Positions 45,446-53,695 of a stretch of 64,000 bases of DNA are shown here, in pieces (positions within the stretch are counted from its first letter, which is position 1; each line of letters starts with the position of its first letter). Made by a program: the position numbers and the translations under genes. The notes beneath the pieces are model-generated. The model was given only the letters and a program-made list of their open reading frames with translations. It searched no databases and was not told where the DNA came from. This DNA is from DATJGR01 sp963780795. Its GTDB lineage: Bacteria; Pseudomonadota; Gammaproteobacteria; Pseudomonadales; Azotimanducaceae. Location of the stretch: positions 62,001-126,000 of the forward strand of contig CAWADH010000011.1 of the NCBI GenBank assembly GCA_963780795.1. The letters run 5' to 3'.

Positions 45446-45870
45446 ATCAATAGTCGCGATTTCGATGGCGGGGTGACGGGTGATCGGTGCTCCGGCCCGG
45501 CGTGTGATGCGCCTCCGCTCCGATCACCCGTCACCCCTTGAACATCCAATGTCGCGCTTTCGTTCGGGATTGAATAACTGCGCGCTGGTGCCTGGCACCG
45601 GCGGTGACTTATTCGAAGTACAAGCTGGTGCCTGGCACCGTCCGTTGACTTGTCTGCAAAAAGCGGGGTGCCTGGCACCGACTTTTGACTTAGCGATGAA
45701 ATGAACGCGCGCAAAGCGCGCGCGCTCACACATCAAAGATCACTGTCGATGGAGGTATGACCCGAGGCGGAGGTGCGTGTGTGTTTGCCGGGGGTCCTCT
45801 GCGGCCAGGGATGGCTCGGGCGTGCCCGACGCGGACACACGCACCTTCGGCGCTCGAAGCTCCGTTCCAC
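45446..45870 (+). repeat. Composite intergenic repeat, copy A
   Basis: About 425 bases that align end to end with 54924-55297. In order: a block starting ATCAA; a 10-base inverted repeat GGGTGATCGG/CCGATCACCC (45478-45487 and 45520-45529); TCGCGCTTTCGTTCG; three GGTGCCTGGCACC palindromes (45587, 45627, 45667) each followed by a TGACTT motif; a GAACGCGCGC-AAA-GCGCGCG hairpin (about 45703-45725); GTCGATGGAG; CCAGGGATGGCTCG; and GAAGCTCCGTTCCAC. No open frame of note. It fills most of the 585-base gap between the HDOD gene and the SDR gene. A partial extra copy of the GGTGATCGGTG block lies just before it (about 45402-45425). Confidence 0.85.
45587..45679 (+). repeat. Three GGTGCCTGGCACC palindromes in a 40-base period
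   Basis: Identical 13-base palindromes at 45587-45599, 45627-45639 and 45667-45679, exactly 40 bases apart. After each comes G, a few variable bases and (T)TGACTT. The remaining spacer bases are partly conserved, so this is a short tandem array, not a CRISPR. Confidence 0.9.
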
Positions 45871-45892
45871 CGCCGAACCGACGCTCAACCGC

Positions 45893-46673
45893 TCAAGCGA
45901 TCGTCGCGCCACCATCGATCACGAAATTCTGTCCGGTGGTGAACGCACCGGCGCGCGAGGCGAGAAATACTGCGGCCCCGGCGATCTCTTCGGGTTCGCC
46001 GATGCGGCGCAGCGGGTCATGCGCGGTGCGGTGCGCGAGGTTGGTCGGATTTTCCCAGAGGGCGCGCGCGAAGTCGGTGCGCACGAGTCCCGGGGAGATC
46101 GCGTTCACGCGGACGTTGTACTGGCCGTATTCGCACGCGAGGTTGCGCACCAGCTGCAGGTCGGCCGCTTTGGAGATCGCGTAAGCGCCGAGTTCGGTGC
46201 TGCCGCGCAGGCCGCCCACTGACGAGACGACGATGATCGAGCCGGATTTGCGTTCGACCATCTCGGGCAGCACCAGATGCGCGAGCCAATGGTTCGAGCG
46301 GATGTTGACGTTCATGATCTTGTCGAACGCGCTGTCCGGAATGTCTTTCGACGGCCCGTGATACGGATTCACGGCGGCGTTACAGACGAGTATGTCGATC
46401 GGTCCGAGTTGGCGGCGCGTTTCGGCGACGAGCCGTTCGAGCTGATCGCGTTCACCGACGTGCGCCGGAATCGCCACTGCCTTGCCGGGCGCTCCGGCCA
46501 ATTCCTTGTTGATCGCGGCCGCGACCGCGTCGCACGCATCCGCCTTGCGGCTCGAGATCACCACGCGCGCGCCGTGTCGCGCCAGTTCTTCGGCGATCGC
46601 TTTGCCGATCCCCTTAGTCGATCCGGTGATCAGCGCGACCTTTGCCCGTCAGGTCGAACAATGAGCTCGCCAT
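45893..46673 (-). pseudogene. Short-chain dehydrogenase/reductase with an apparent 1-base insertion near the N-terminus
   Basis: From the ATG at 46673, which overlaps the acyl-CoA synthetase stop by one base, the frame reads ASSLFDLTGK and then meets a stop after 19 codons. Removing one C of the CC at 46639-46640 gives ...LTGKVALITGSTKGIGKAIAE, the Rossmann NAD(P) motif, continuous with the rest of the protein (259 residues). The catalytic Ser (VVSSVGG) and YxxxK (YAISK) are intact, as is the C-terminal QNFVIDGG. Otherwise conserved, so the shift may be an assembly error. Last gene of a five-gene acyl-CoA operon; likely a 3-hydroxyacyl-CoA or alcohol dehydrogenase step. Confidence 0.82.
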
Positions 46674-48304
46674 CACGCGATTCCGAGCCGTTCTTTCGCG
46701 TAGGCGGTCACGCCCTTGTAGTCGGCTTTGCCGTTGCTTGCGCGGCCGATGTTCTCGATCGTGAGGATGCGCTTCGGAGTCTTGTAACCAGCGAGGCGGG
46801 TGCGCACGAACTCGCGCAACGCTTCTTCGTCGAGGTTCTTGCCGCGTTCCATCTGAATGACGGCGGTCACCATCTGGCCCCACTTCTCGTCCGGCACGCC
46901 CACTACGAGTGCGTCGTGCACGGCTTCGTGCGCTTTCAGCACTTCTTCGACTTCTTCCGGATACACCTTCTCACCGGCGGTGTTGATGCAGACGCTGCCG
47001 CGGCCGAGCAGCGTCAGCGTGCCGTCGGCTTCGGGGCGGCAGTAATCGCCCGGCATCGAGTAGCGCACACCGTCGATCACCGGAAACGTCTTCGCGGTCT
47101 TTTCCGGATCTTTGTAGTAGCCGCGCGGAATCGCGCCGCTGCGGGCGACGAAACCCACTTCGCCGCTGCCCGGTTTCACTTCGCGCATGTCTTCGGTGAA
47201 CACCTTGCAGAACGGTCCGAGCGTGAACTTCGCGACCTCGGTGGTGCCGTCGGCAGTGGTATCGGAGCGGCCGAATCCCATCGCTTCCGACGCGCCGAAC
47301 GAATCGATCAGCACCATCTTCGGGTTGTGACGCAGCAGCCCTTTCTTCACTTCGGGGCTCCACATGACGCCGCTCGAGATGATGCTGACAACCGAACTGA
47401 TGTCGTATCGACCCTGTTCCTCGTCGAGTGCCCGCAACAGCGGCTTCGCAAACGCATCGCCGACGATTGCGAGACCGGTCACCTTGTGGCTGGCGACGTT
47501 CGCCCAAGCCTCGTTCGGATCGAAACTCGCACCGCCCATCGTCACCACCGCACCACCCGACGCGAGCGAGCCGATCGCGGTGAACAGGCCGGTGCCGTGC
47601 ATCAACGGACAGCACGGCATCAGCACGCCGCCACCGCCCGCCGCTTTCACGTTCGCCGCGTGCTCGGCGATGTTCTTCGGCGGAATCATGTTCGTCGCCG
47701 GCGTCGCGCCGGCGGCGCCCGCCAGCCAATGATCGTCGTGCGCCCACATCACCCCTTTCGGCATGCCGGTGGTACCGCCCGTATAAAGGAAGATCATGTC
47801 GTCGCCGGAACGCGGGATGTCGAGCGGCGAACCGTCGCCGATTTCCGCGAGTTCGTCGAACGACACGGCAAACTCGACTTCCGGCGTGCCGTCGCACACC
47901 TCTACCCACAACTCCACCTTCGGCAGCCGTTCGCGCAAACCGCGGATCTGTTCGGCGAACTCCGACGCATAGATGACGATCTTGCTGTCGGAGTTGTCGA
48001 GGATGTACCACAGCTCGTCGGCCACGTAGCGGTAGTTCACATTGACGTGCGTCAGGCGCGCCTTGAAGCACGCACCGACGCCTTCCATGTAGGCGGGATG
48101 ATTGCGCAGATAGAACGCCACCTTGTCGGTCGCCTGCGCGTGGCGATTGAGAAAACGCCGCGCGAGGTTGTTGGTGCGGCGCGTGAAGTCGCCCCACGAG
48201 ACCACTTGCGTGTCGTCCATCGCAGCGTGGATCAGGCACGGTTTCTGCGCAGGCATCACCGCGCCGACGGCATCCAGCATGTCGCCATAGTTCCAACTCA
48301 TCAT
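46673..48304 (-). CDS. Acyl-CoA synthetase (AMP-forming ligase, FadD family)
   Basis: 543 residues of the ANL superfamily. The AMP-binding motif YTGGTTGMPKGVMW, the GASEAMGFGRS and YSMPGDYCRPEADG core motifs and the C-terminal swivel NGKADYK with catalytic lysine are present. Activates a carboxylic acid to its CoA thioester. Resembles FadD3/FadD17-like enzymes for bulky or sterol-derived acids, but the substrate is not determinable. Overlaps the SDR downstream and follows the AttH-like gene by 17 bases. Confidence 0.9.
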   Translation of the reverse strand: MMSWNYGDMLDAVGAVMPAQKPCLIHAAMDDTQVVSWGDFTRRTNNLARRFLNRHAQATDKVAFYLRNHPAYMEGVGACFKARLTHVNVNYRYVADELWYILDNSDSKIVIYASEFAEQIRGLRERLPKVELWVEVCDGTPEVEFAVSFDELAEIGDGSPLDIPRSGDDMIFLYTGGTTGMPKGVMWAHDDHWLAGAAGATPATNMIPPKNIAEHAANVKAAGGGGVLMPCCPLMHGTGLFTAIGSLASGGAVVTMGGASFDPNEAWANVASHKVTGLAIVGDAFAKPLLRALDEEQGRYDISSVVSIISSGVMWSPEVKKGLLRHNPKMVLIDSFGASEAMGFGRSDTTADGTTEVAKFTLGPFCKVFTEDMREVKPGSGEVGFVARSGAIPRGYYKDPEKTAKTFPVIDGVRYSMPGDYCRPEADGTLTLLGRGSVCINTAGEKVYPEEVEEVLKAHEAVHDALVVGVPDEKWGQMVTAVIQMERGKNLDEEALREFVRTRLAGYKTPKRILTIENIGRASNGKADYKGVTAYAKERLGIA

Positions 48305-48321
48305 TGCTCTCCTGGTGTCGA

Positions 48322-49359
48322 TCAGGCGCCGGTTTTCATCCCGACCGGTACGCCATCGACGATCTGATCGAGATACTCGGACAATCCGTAGCCCACCTGC
48401 CCGTCGCAGGTGTACTCGGTCATCCCCTCAGTGATTCGGGTCAGCAATTCCTCGCCCTCGGGTGTCTTGCGACGATTGCGCAGCGGGATCAGCGACATCA
48501 CCTTCCCGGTAACGTTGTACTCGCGCTCGTCGGTGCGCGTCCAGATCGACAGATTCGTCTGGCATTGGTCGGCGTCGTATTGCGATTCGATGCGCGCGTC
48601 GCGGATCATCACGTACTCGCCGCCGCGCAGCACCATGCCGCCGCGGCGCGGTTGGCCGTTCGGCGCGCAGGTGATCGACACCATCATTGCGAAGTCGCGG
48701 CTGAAGTTCATCGGCAACCAGCGATACCAGTGAATCGCCTGCCAGTAACGCGGTCCCCAGGAGTGATCGCGCAACCCCAGTCCGTCGATCGGAAAGCGTT
48801 GTCCGTCCAGGGTGATCGCACCGCGCGCCGCCATGTGCTGCTCGTAGTGGCCGCGCGCGAAACCCTCTTCGGCCTTCTGTTCGATCTTCGAACCGTCTTC
48901 GTTCACCGGCTCGCCGCCGAACATCGGCGAAACGCCTGCGTAGTCGAGATCGAGCTCGACCGGAATCACCGGGTTGTTCTTGAACGCATAGGCCGGATCG
49001 GCCATGTCTTTCGGATGCTTCATCACGCACAGCTTGCCGCTGTAGCGCACCGTCAGGTGCTTGAACGGCTCGACGATGTCGAACGACATGCCGCCGCCTT
49101 TGAATGCTTCGTTCGTGCGACCTTCGGGCCGCGCGAACATGAATCCGATGCGGCCGTCGGGCAGATAGACGCAGCACGACATCTCGCCGCGGCCTTCGTT
49201 CGGCCGGTTGGCCAGGCGGAACCAGGCGCCGATTCGACCGGCGCGGTCGAAGACGTTGAAGTACATGCTCTCGTTGAAGTTCTGCGCGGCTTCGATCGGA
49301 TGCGTGTATTCGTCTTGCGGATCGAGGCGCACGCGCACGCCCTTGCCTGGTGCGGCCAT
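48322..49359 (-). CDS. AttH/CrtC-like (tandem lipocalin) domain protein
   Basis: 345 residues, no signal peptide. The pattern of beta strands with LRDHSWGPRYWQAIHWYRW and NVFDRAGRIGAWFRLANRPN resembles AttH/hydroxyneurosporene-synthase (carotenoid hydratase) type proteins found next to acyl-CoA and steroid catabolic genes. Biochemical role unknown. The ATG at 49359 is preferred because GGGGAA lies just upstream; an ATG at 49377 adds six residues. Between the enoyl-CoA hydratase and acyl-CoA synthetase genes on the same strand. Confidence 0.7.
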   Translation of the reverse strand: MAAPGKGVRVRLDPQDEYTHPIEAAQNFNESMYFNVFDRAGRIGAWFRLANRPNEGRGEMSCCVYLPDGRIGFMFARPEGRTNEAFKGGGMSFDIVEPFKHLTVRYSGKLCVMKHPKDMADPAYAFKNNPVIPVELDLDYAGVSPMFGGEPVNEDGSKIEQKAEEGFARGHYEQHMAARGAITLDGQRFPIDGLGLRDHSWGPRYWQAIHWYRWLPMNFSRDFAMMVSITCAPNGQPRRGGMVLRGGEYVMIRDARIESQYDADQCQTNLSIWTRTDEREYNVTGKVMSLIPLRNRRKTPEGEELLTRITEGMTEYTCDGQVGYGLSEYLDQIVDGVPVGMKTGA

Positions 49360-49402
49360 CGTCTTCCCCAGAATCATTCGAGTTCCGCAATGTACCGAAC
49401 GG

Positions 49403-50218
49403 CTATCGGCCTTGCCACTCCGGCCGCGGCTTGCCCTCGAGGAAAGACCGCATCGCTGTGGCCGCGTCGCGGCTCGCCATGCAGCGGTCGAACTCGCGTT
49501 GCTCGATCAGTAGCGCATCGGCGAGCGGCAGTTCGGAGCCTTCGTAGATCGCACGCTTCGCAGCGGCAAGCGCGATCGGCGCGCGTGACGCGAGGTCGGC
49601 GGCGAATGCATCGACCGACTGACGAAACGTCGCCGCATCGAACACGCGATGCACGAGGCCGAGGTCGAGCGCTTCGGCAGGCGACACCGTCTGTGCGTGC
49701 AGAATCAGATCGAGCGCTTTGGCCGTGCCGAGCAGTCGCGCATAACGCTGCGTGCCGCCGGCACCCGGAATGATGCCAACGCCGGTCTCCGGCAATCCGA
49801 GCCGAAAATCGCCGGCCATCGCGAGACGAAAGTCGCAACCGAGCGCGAACTCCAGTCCGCCGCCAGCGGTGCTGCCGTTGATCGCGGCGATCGTCACGAA
49901 CGAGGCGCGCTGCAGACGCAGGATGAAGCGATGAAACGCGTGCAGTTCCGGCGCTGCCGCCGGCGCGCGTGCGGGGGCGGCGCTGCTGCGCTCGGCGCTG
50001 ACCGCGAGTTCGCCCACCTCGTAGTGCGCGATGAACACGCCAGCGCCCGCACCCGTGAACACCAGCGCGCGCACGTCGTCGCGCGCTTCGAGCGAACCGA
50101 CCAGCTGATCGAGCTCGCCGACTTCGGCGGCCACCAGCGTATGGCGCGGTGGATTCGACATCGTGCATGTGATCACGCCGTTCGCGTCACTGACCGTGAG
50201 GTGCCGGAACTCGCTCAT
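49403..50218 (-). CDS. Enoyl-CoA hydratase/isomerase family protein
   Basis: 271 residues, crotonase fold. Both hydratase glutamates are present: in GGGLEFALGCD and in LPETGVGIIPGAGGTQRY, so true hydratase activity is likely. The oxyanion-hole segment AGAGVFIAHYEVGELA is followed by an Ala/Pro-rich insertion. ATG at 50218 follows GGGAGAAG and overlaps the methyltransferase stop (ATGA). Confidence 0.9.
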   Translation of the reverse strand: MSEFRHLTVSDANGVITCTMSNPPRHTLVAAEVGELDQLVGSLEARDDVRALVFTGAGAGVFIAHYEVGELAVSAERSSAAPARAPAAAPELHAFHRFILRLQRASFVTIAAINGSTAGGGLEFALGCDFRLAMAGDFRLGLPETGVGIIPGAGGTQRYARLLGTAKALDLILHAQTVSPAEALDLGLVHRVFDAATFRQSVDAFAADLASRAPIALAAAKRAIYEGSELPLADALLIEQREFDRCMASRDAATAMRSFLEGKPRPEWQGR

Positions 50219-50871
50219 GACTTCTCCCCGTTCATCTCGGTGTGCTTCGTGGCGGTGACGATCCACAACGGGTCCTCGCCGTCGGGCGAGCGGTCTTCGA
50301 ACGTCGCCACGTCGAAACCGCCGGCCAGTTCGACGTAAGCGCCGATCAACCTGATGCGGTCTTCCGGTCCCAATTGATGGAATGCGCGGACCGCCTTTGT
50401 CGGAAAACAGCGATGCGACATCGCGACGATCAGCCGTCCGCCCGGCGCGAGTACGCGCCCGATGTCGCGGAATACATCGACCGGACGCACGAGGTACTGC
50501 ACCGACACCGCGATCAACACGGCATCGAACGTGCCGTCATCGAACGGCAGCCGCGGATCGCGATTGAGGTCCTGCACCAGGCGCACGTCGAGCCGCGGGT
50601 TCGCGTCGAGTTCGGCGGCGTTCATGCCGAGCCCCGCCACCGATCGGTAGCGCGCTTCTTTCGGCAGATGCGAGATCCACGACGACATCAGATCGAGGAT
50701 GCGGCCGCCGTCCGGCAGCACGTCGCGGTAGTACTGCGTCAGCGCTGCGATCGTGCCGGGATCGATGTGCGCGACGAGTCGCGGCACCTGATAGAAGGTC
50801 GCGTCGTCGCCCTCATCGACGCGCGCGAAGAGTTGGTCCGGCAGACCTTGATTGCGGTTCTCGGCGTTCAT
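50215..50871 (-). CDS. SAM-dependent methyltransferase (class I, type 11)
   Basis: 218 residues. Motif I appears as GRILDLMSSWISHLP, followed by LPFDDGTFDAVLIAVSVQYL and RVLAPGGRLIVAMSHR, the canonical class I order. The usual GxGxG is degenerate (LMSSWIS), seen in a subgroup of these enzymes. Substrate unknown. First gene of the five-gene acyl-CoA operon; the divergent gap upstream carries the inverted palindrome array. Confidence 0.82.
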   Translation of the reverse strand: MNAENRNQGLPDQLFARVDEGDDATFYQVPRLVAHIDPGTIAALTQYYRDVLPDGGRILDLMSSWISHLPKEARYRSVAGLGMNAAELDANPRLDVRLVQDLNRDPRLPFDDGTFDAVLIAVSVQYLVRPVDVFRDIGRVLAPGGRLIVAMSHRCFPTKAVRAFHQLGPEDRIRLIGAYVELAGGFDVATFEDRSPDGEDPLWIVTATKHTEMNGEKS

Positions 50872-50895
50872 GTCTCTGCCAACAAGTCAAAACCC

Positions 50896-50997
50896 GGTGC
50901 CAGGCACCAAAGCCATCCATGTCACTGCAATAAGTCATCGACGGTGCCAGGCACCAAGTCGGAATCGACGAGTCAAAAAAATCGGGTGCAAGGCACC
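50896..50997 (-). repeat. Inverted array of GGTGCCTGGCACC-type palindromes (copy C)
   Basis: Palindromes GGTGCCAGGCACC at 50896-50908 and 50943-50955, and a degenerate GGTGCAAGGCACC at 50985-50997. Read on the minus strand each is followed by the same TGACTTATT or TTGACTTGTT motif as in the other two loci. The remaining composite-repeat blocks are not present here. The 242-base gap (50872-51113) separates two divergent operons and otherwise shows only the ribosome-binding site of the small gene at 51114. Confidence 0.85.
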
Positions 50998-51113
50998 GGC
51001 GGGAAGTATCACCGTGCCGTCGCGAAGCTTACAAGCGCGTTACTCGACGGCCGAACGGGAGAGGTGACTTGGCCGTCGACTTTGGGCCACCATACCCCGG
51101 CGGGAGGCACACT

Positions 51114-51293
51114 ATGAAAATAATGCGAGACCAGCAGAGCAAGTTCTGGGTGTTGTCGTCGGATACGCGCGTGCTCTACAAGGGCCGCCGCAGTCCGTGG
51201 GACGATCCGACCATCATCCGGCAGGCGCTCGATCGCGAACGCGCAATGGCGCGAGCGGCCGAGCCCAAGCGGAAGACCAGCGAGTCGGCCTGA
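51114..51293 (+). CDS. Hypothetical small protein (59 residues)
   Basis: Starts at ATG 51114 after GGGAGG with six-base spacing, a good ribosome-binding site. The product is basic and hydrophilic (KFWVLSSDTRVLYKGRRSPW, then DRERAMARAA), without membrane segments. I do not recognise a family. Thirty bases upstream of the MATE gene and possibly its leader cistron. Confidence 0.6.
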   Translation: MKIMRDQQSKFWVLSSDTRVLYKGRRSPWDDPTIIRQALDRERAMARAAEPKRKTSESA

Positions 51294-51323
51294 ACGCACA
51301 CACTCAACGAGACGCCGTAGCGC

Positions 51324-52688
51324 ATGCCGCGTAAGGCGGGCCAGGACCTGACCCAAGGTCCTGTCGCCCGCAGTCTGCTGCGGTTGACCGCACCGATGAT
51401 GCTGGCCGTGTCGTCGTCGATCATCGTGCAGATGCTCGAGATCGGCTTCATCGGCCAGCTCGGCACCGCGCAGATCGCCGCGGTCACGTTCACGTTTCCG
51501 ATCAGCATGATGCTGACGAGCGTCGCGCTCGGCATCGGCATCGGCACGTCGTCGGTGATCGCGCGACGCGTGGGTGGCGGCGATTGGGACAGCGTTCGGC
51601 GCCTCGCCACGCACAGTCTGATGCTGGTCGGCATTCTGTTGACGCTGCTGGCGTCGATCGGTATCGCCACCATCGATCCGACGTTCACACTGCTCGGCGC
51701 GCACGGCGAAGTGCTGCGTCACATCCACAGTTATCTGCTCGTGTACTTTCCCGGCACCGTGCTGTTCACCGTCACGATGGTGATCGGCAGCACCATGCGG
51801 GCCACCGGCGACGCGCGCATCCCGGGTCTGCTCATGACCGGCGGCGCCGCGTTGAACCTCGCACTCGATCCGATCCTGATCTTCGGCTGGTTCGGCGCGC
51901 CGCGTCTGGAACTGACCGGCGCCGCAGTTGCGATGGTGCTGTCGCGTCTCGCGATGACCGCATTGCTGGTCTACTACGCGGTGTACCGCGACAAGCTGTT
52001 CCTGCCGTTCCGGCAATGGCGCAAAGACGCGCTCGCGTCGTGGCGCGAAATACTGGTGATCGGACTGCCTGCGATGGCGACGCAGATGATCGGCCCGATC
52101 TCCGGCGCGATCATCACGCGGCTGCTCGCGGCGCACGGACACGACGTGGTCGCCGGATTCGGCGTGGCCGGACGCATCGAGGGCGTCGCCGTGATGCTGC
52201 TGTTCGCGCTGTCCGGCAGCATCGGTCCGTTCGTCGGCCAGAACTGGGGCGCCGGCGATCTCGATCGCGTGCACGGCGGCATTCGCGTCGCTTATCGGTT
52301 CAGCCTCGCTTGGGGCGCCGCGGCCTGGCTCGTTCTGATGCTGATCGGCGACTGGGTGGTGCCGTTGATCGACGACAACGCCGAAGTCGTCGCGGTGGCG
52401 CGCCACTATCTGGCGATCGTGCCGATCTCGTACGGGTTGTGGGGCGTGCTGATGATGGCGTCCGCTTCGTTCAACTCGCTTGGCAAGCCGATTCCGTCGA
52501 CCATCATGGCGTTCACGCGGATGTTCGTGGTGTACGTGCCGCTCGCAATGCTGGCGGATCATCTGTTCGGCTACACCGGCATCTTCGTTGCGACGGCAAC
52601 GGCGAACTGCTTGATGGGATTGTGGGGATACGTCTGGCTCCGGCGCTCATTGTCCGCATCGACCGGTGGCAGCCTCGTTCCGGCCTGA
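51324..52688 (+). CDS. MATE-family efflux transporter
   Basis: 454 residues with twelve predicted hydrophobic helices. MATE features include the repeated half-structure, TMRATGDARIPGLL and the second-half equivalent SFNSLGKPIPSTIM. Likely a cation- or sodium-coupled multidrug exporter in the inner membrane; substrate unknown. Its last 23 bases overlap the PlsC-like gene. Confidence 0.92.
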   Translation: MPRKAGQDLTQGPVARSLLRLTAPMMLAVSSSIIVQMLEIGFIGQLGTAQIAAVTFTFPISMMLTSVALGIGIGTSSVIARRVGGGDWDSVRRLATHSLMLVGILLTLLASIGIATIDPTFTLLGAHGEVLRHIHSYLLVYFPGTVLFTVTMVIGSTMRATGDARIPGLLMTGGAALNLALDPILIFGWFGAPRLELTGAAVAMVLSRLAMTALLVYYAVYRDKLFLPFRQWRKDALASWREILVIGLPAMATQMIGPISGAIITRLLAAHGHDVVAGFGVAGRIEGVAVMLLFALSGSIGPFVGQNWGAGDLDRVHGGIRVAYRFSLAWGAAAWLVLMLIGDWVVPLIDDNAEVVAVARHYLAIVPISYGLWGVLMMASASFNSLGKPIPSTIMAFTRMFVVYVPLAMLADHLFGYTGIFVATATANCLMGLWGYVWLRRSLSASTGGSLVPA

Positions 52689-53691
52689 CAGCCCACTGTT
52701 CCGGTACGGTCGCCGCTTTGTCACGGTACCGAGCTATCTCGCGCTCACCGCGTTCGCGACGCTTTCGCTGCCGCTGCTCGCTCCCCTCTGCTGGCTCGTT
52801 TCGTTGCGCCGGTCGACGCGCGGTGCGTTGCGCAGCGGCGCGTTCGTGCTGGCCTATCTGTGGTGCGAATCGATCGGCATCGCCGCAAGCGGCTGGCTTT
52901 GGCTGCGGCACGGTCTGCCAACTCGCGGTGGTCGCAACTGGCAACGCTTTCTCGCCGGCAACTTCGCGCTGCAATGCTGGTGGGCGAACGCGCTGAAGGT
53001 CGCCGCCGAGCGGCTGTTCCGGCTGCGCTTCGAGGTTGAAGGCGCAGACGCACTCGACGGCGCGCCCGCGATCGTGCTGCCGCGCCACGCGAGCATCGCC
53101 GACACGATCATTCCGATGGTTTTCTACGCCATCCCGCATCGGGTGCGCTTGCGCTACGTGCTCAAACGCGAGCTGCTATTCGATCCGTGTCTCGACATCG
53201 TCGGCAACCGATTGCCGAACTGTTTCGTGGCGCGCAGCGGCGCCGATGCGCAAGCCGACATCGACAAGGTGGCGGCGCTCACGCGCGATCGTGCGTCGAA
53301 CGAGGGCTTTCTCATCTACCCTGAAGGCACGCGGTTCAGCGCAGAACGCCGCGCGCGCGTGCTCGACTCGCTCGCCGCGCGCGTCAGCACTGCCGATCTG
53401 CAACGCATGCAGCGATGGACCGACCTGTTGCCGCCGCGTCCCGGCGGCGCGCTCGCGCTGATCGACAACGCGCCGGACCTCGACCTGGTGTTCTGCGCCC
53501 ACACCGGCTTCGAAGGTGCGTCGCACTTCTCGACGCTGATCAACGGCAGCTGGATCGGCGCCGTCATCCGCATCCGTTTCTGGCGCATCGCTCGCGGCAA
53601 CGTGCCGGACGACGCGGCTGCGCAACGCGAGTTCCTGTTTACCCAGTGGGATCGCATGCAGGAGACTGTTGCGGAACTGCGGGGGAGATGA
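52666..53691 (+). CDS. PlsC-like 1-acylglycerol-3-phosphate acyltransferase family protein
   Basis: 341 residues. Two hydrophobic segments at the N-terminus, then acyltransferase motif I RHASIAD (the HX4D pattern) and motif III YPEGTRFS. The long form with an N-terminal membrane region resembles YihG-like or lysophospholipid acyltransferases. GTG start at 52666 inside the MATE gene. The CoA-transferase follows four bases later. Confidence 0.85.
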   Translation: MAASFRPDSPLFRYGRRFVTVPSYLALTAFATLSLPLLAPLCWLVSLRRSTRGALRSGAFVLAYLWCESIGIAASGWLWLRHGLPTRGGRNWQRFLAGNFALQCWWANALKVAAERLFRLRFEVEGADALDGAPAIVLPRHASIADTIIPMVFYAIPHRVRLRYVLKRELLFDPCLDIVGNRLPNCFVARSGADAQADIDKVAALTRDRASNEGFLIYPEGTRFSAERRARVLDSLAARVSTADLQRMQRWTDLLPPRPGGALALIDNAPDLDLVFCAHTGFEGASHFSTLINGSWIGAVIRIRFWRIARGNVPDDAAAQREFLFTQWDRMQETVAELRGR

Positions 53692-53695
53692 AGCG

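Noticed and set aside
45587..45679. Regularly spaced repeats resembling a very small CRISPR array
   Set aside because: The repeat is only a 13-base palindrome, the spacers are themselves partly conserved (TGACTT motif), the arrays have two or three units, and no cas genes are nearby.
46277..48367. Long plus-strand open frame opposite the acyl-CoA synthetase
   Set aside because: Antisense to a conserved ligase; composition is typical of a shadow frame and no domain is recognisable.
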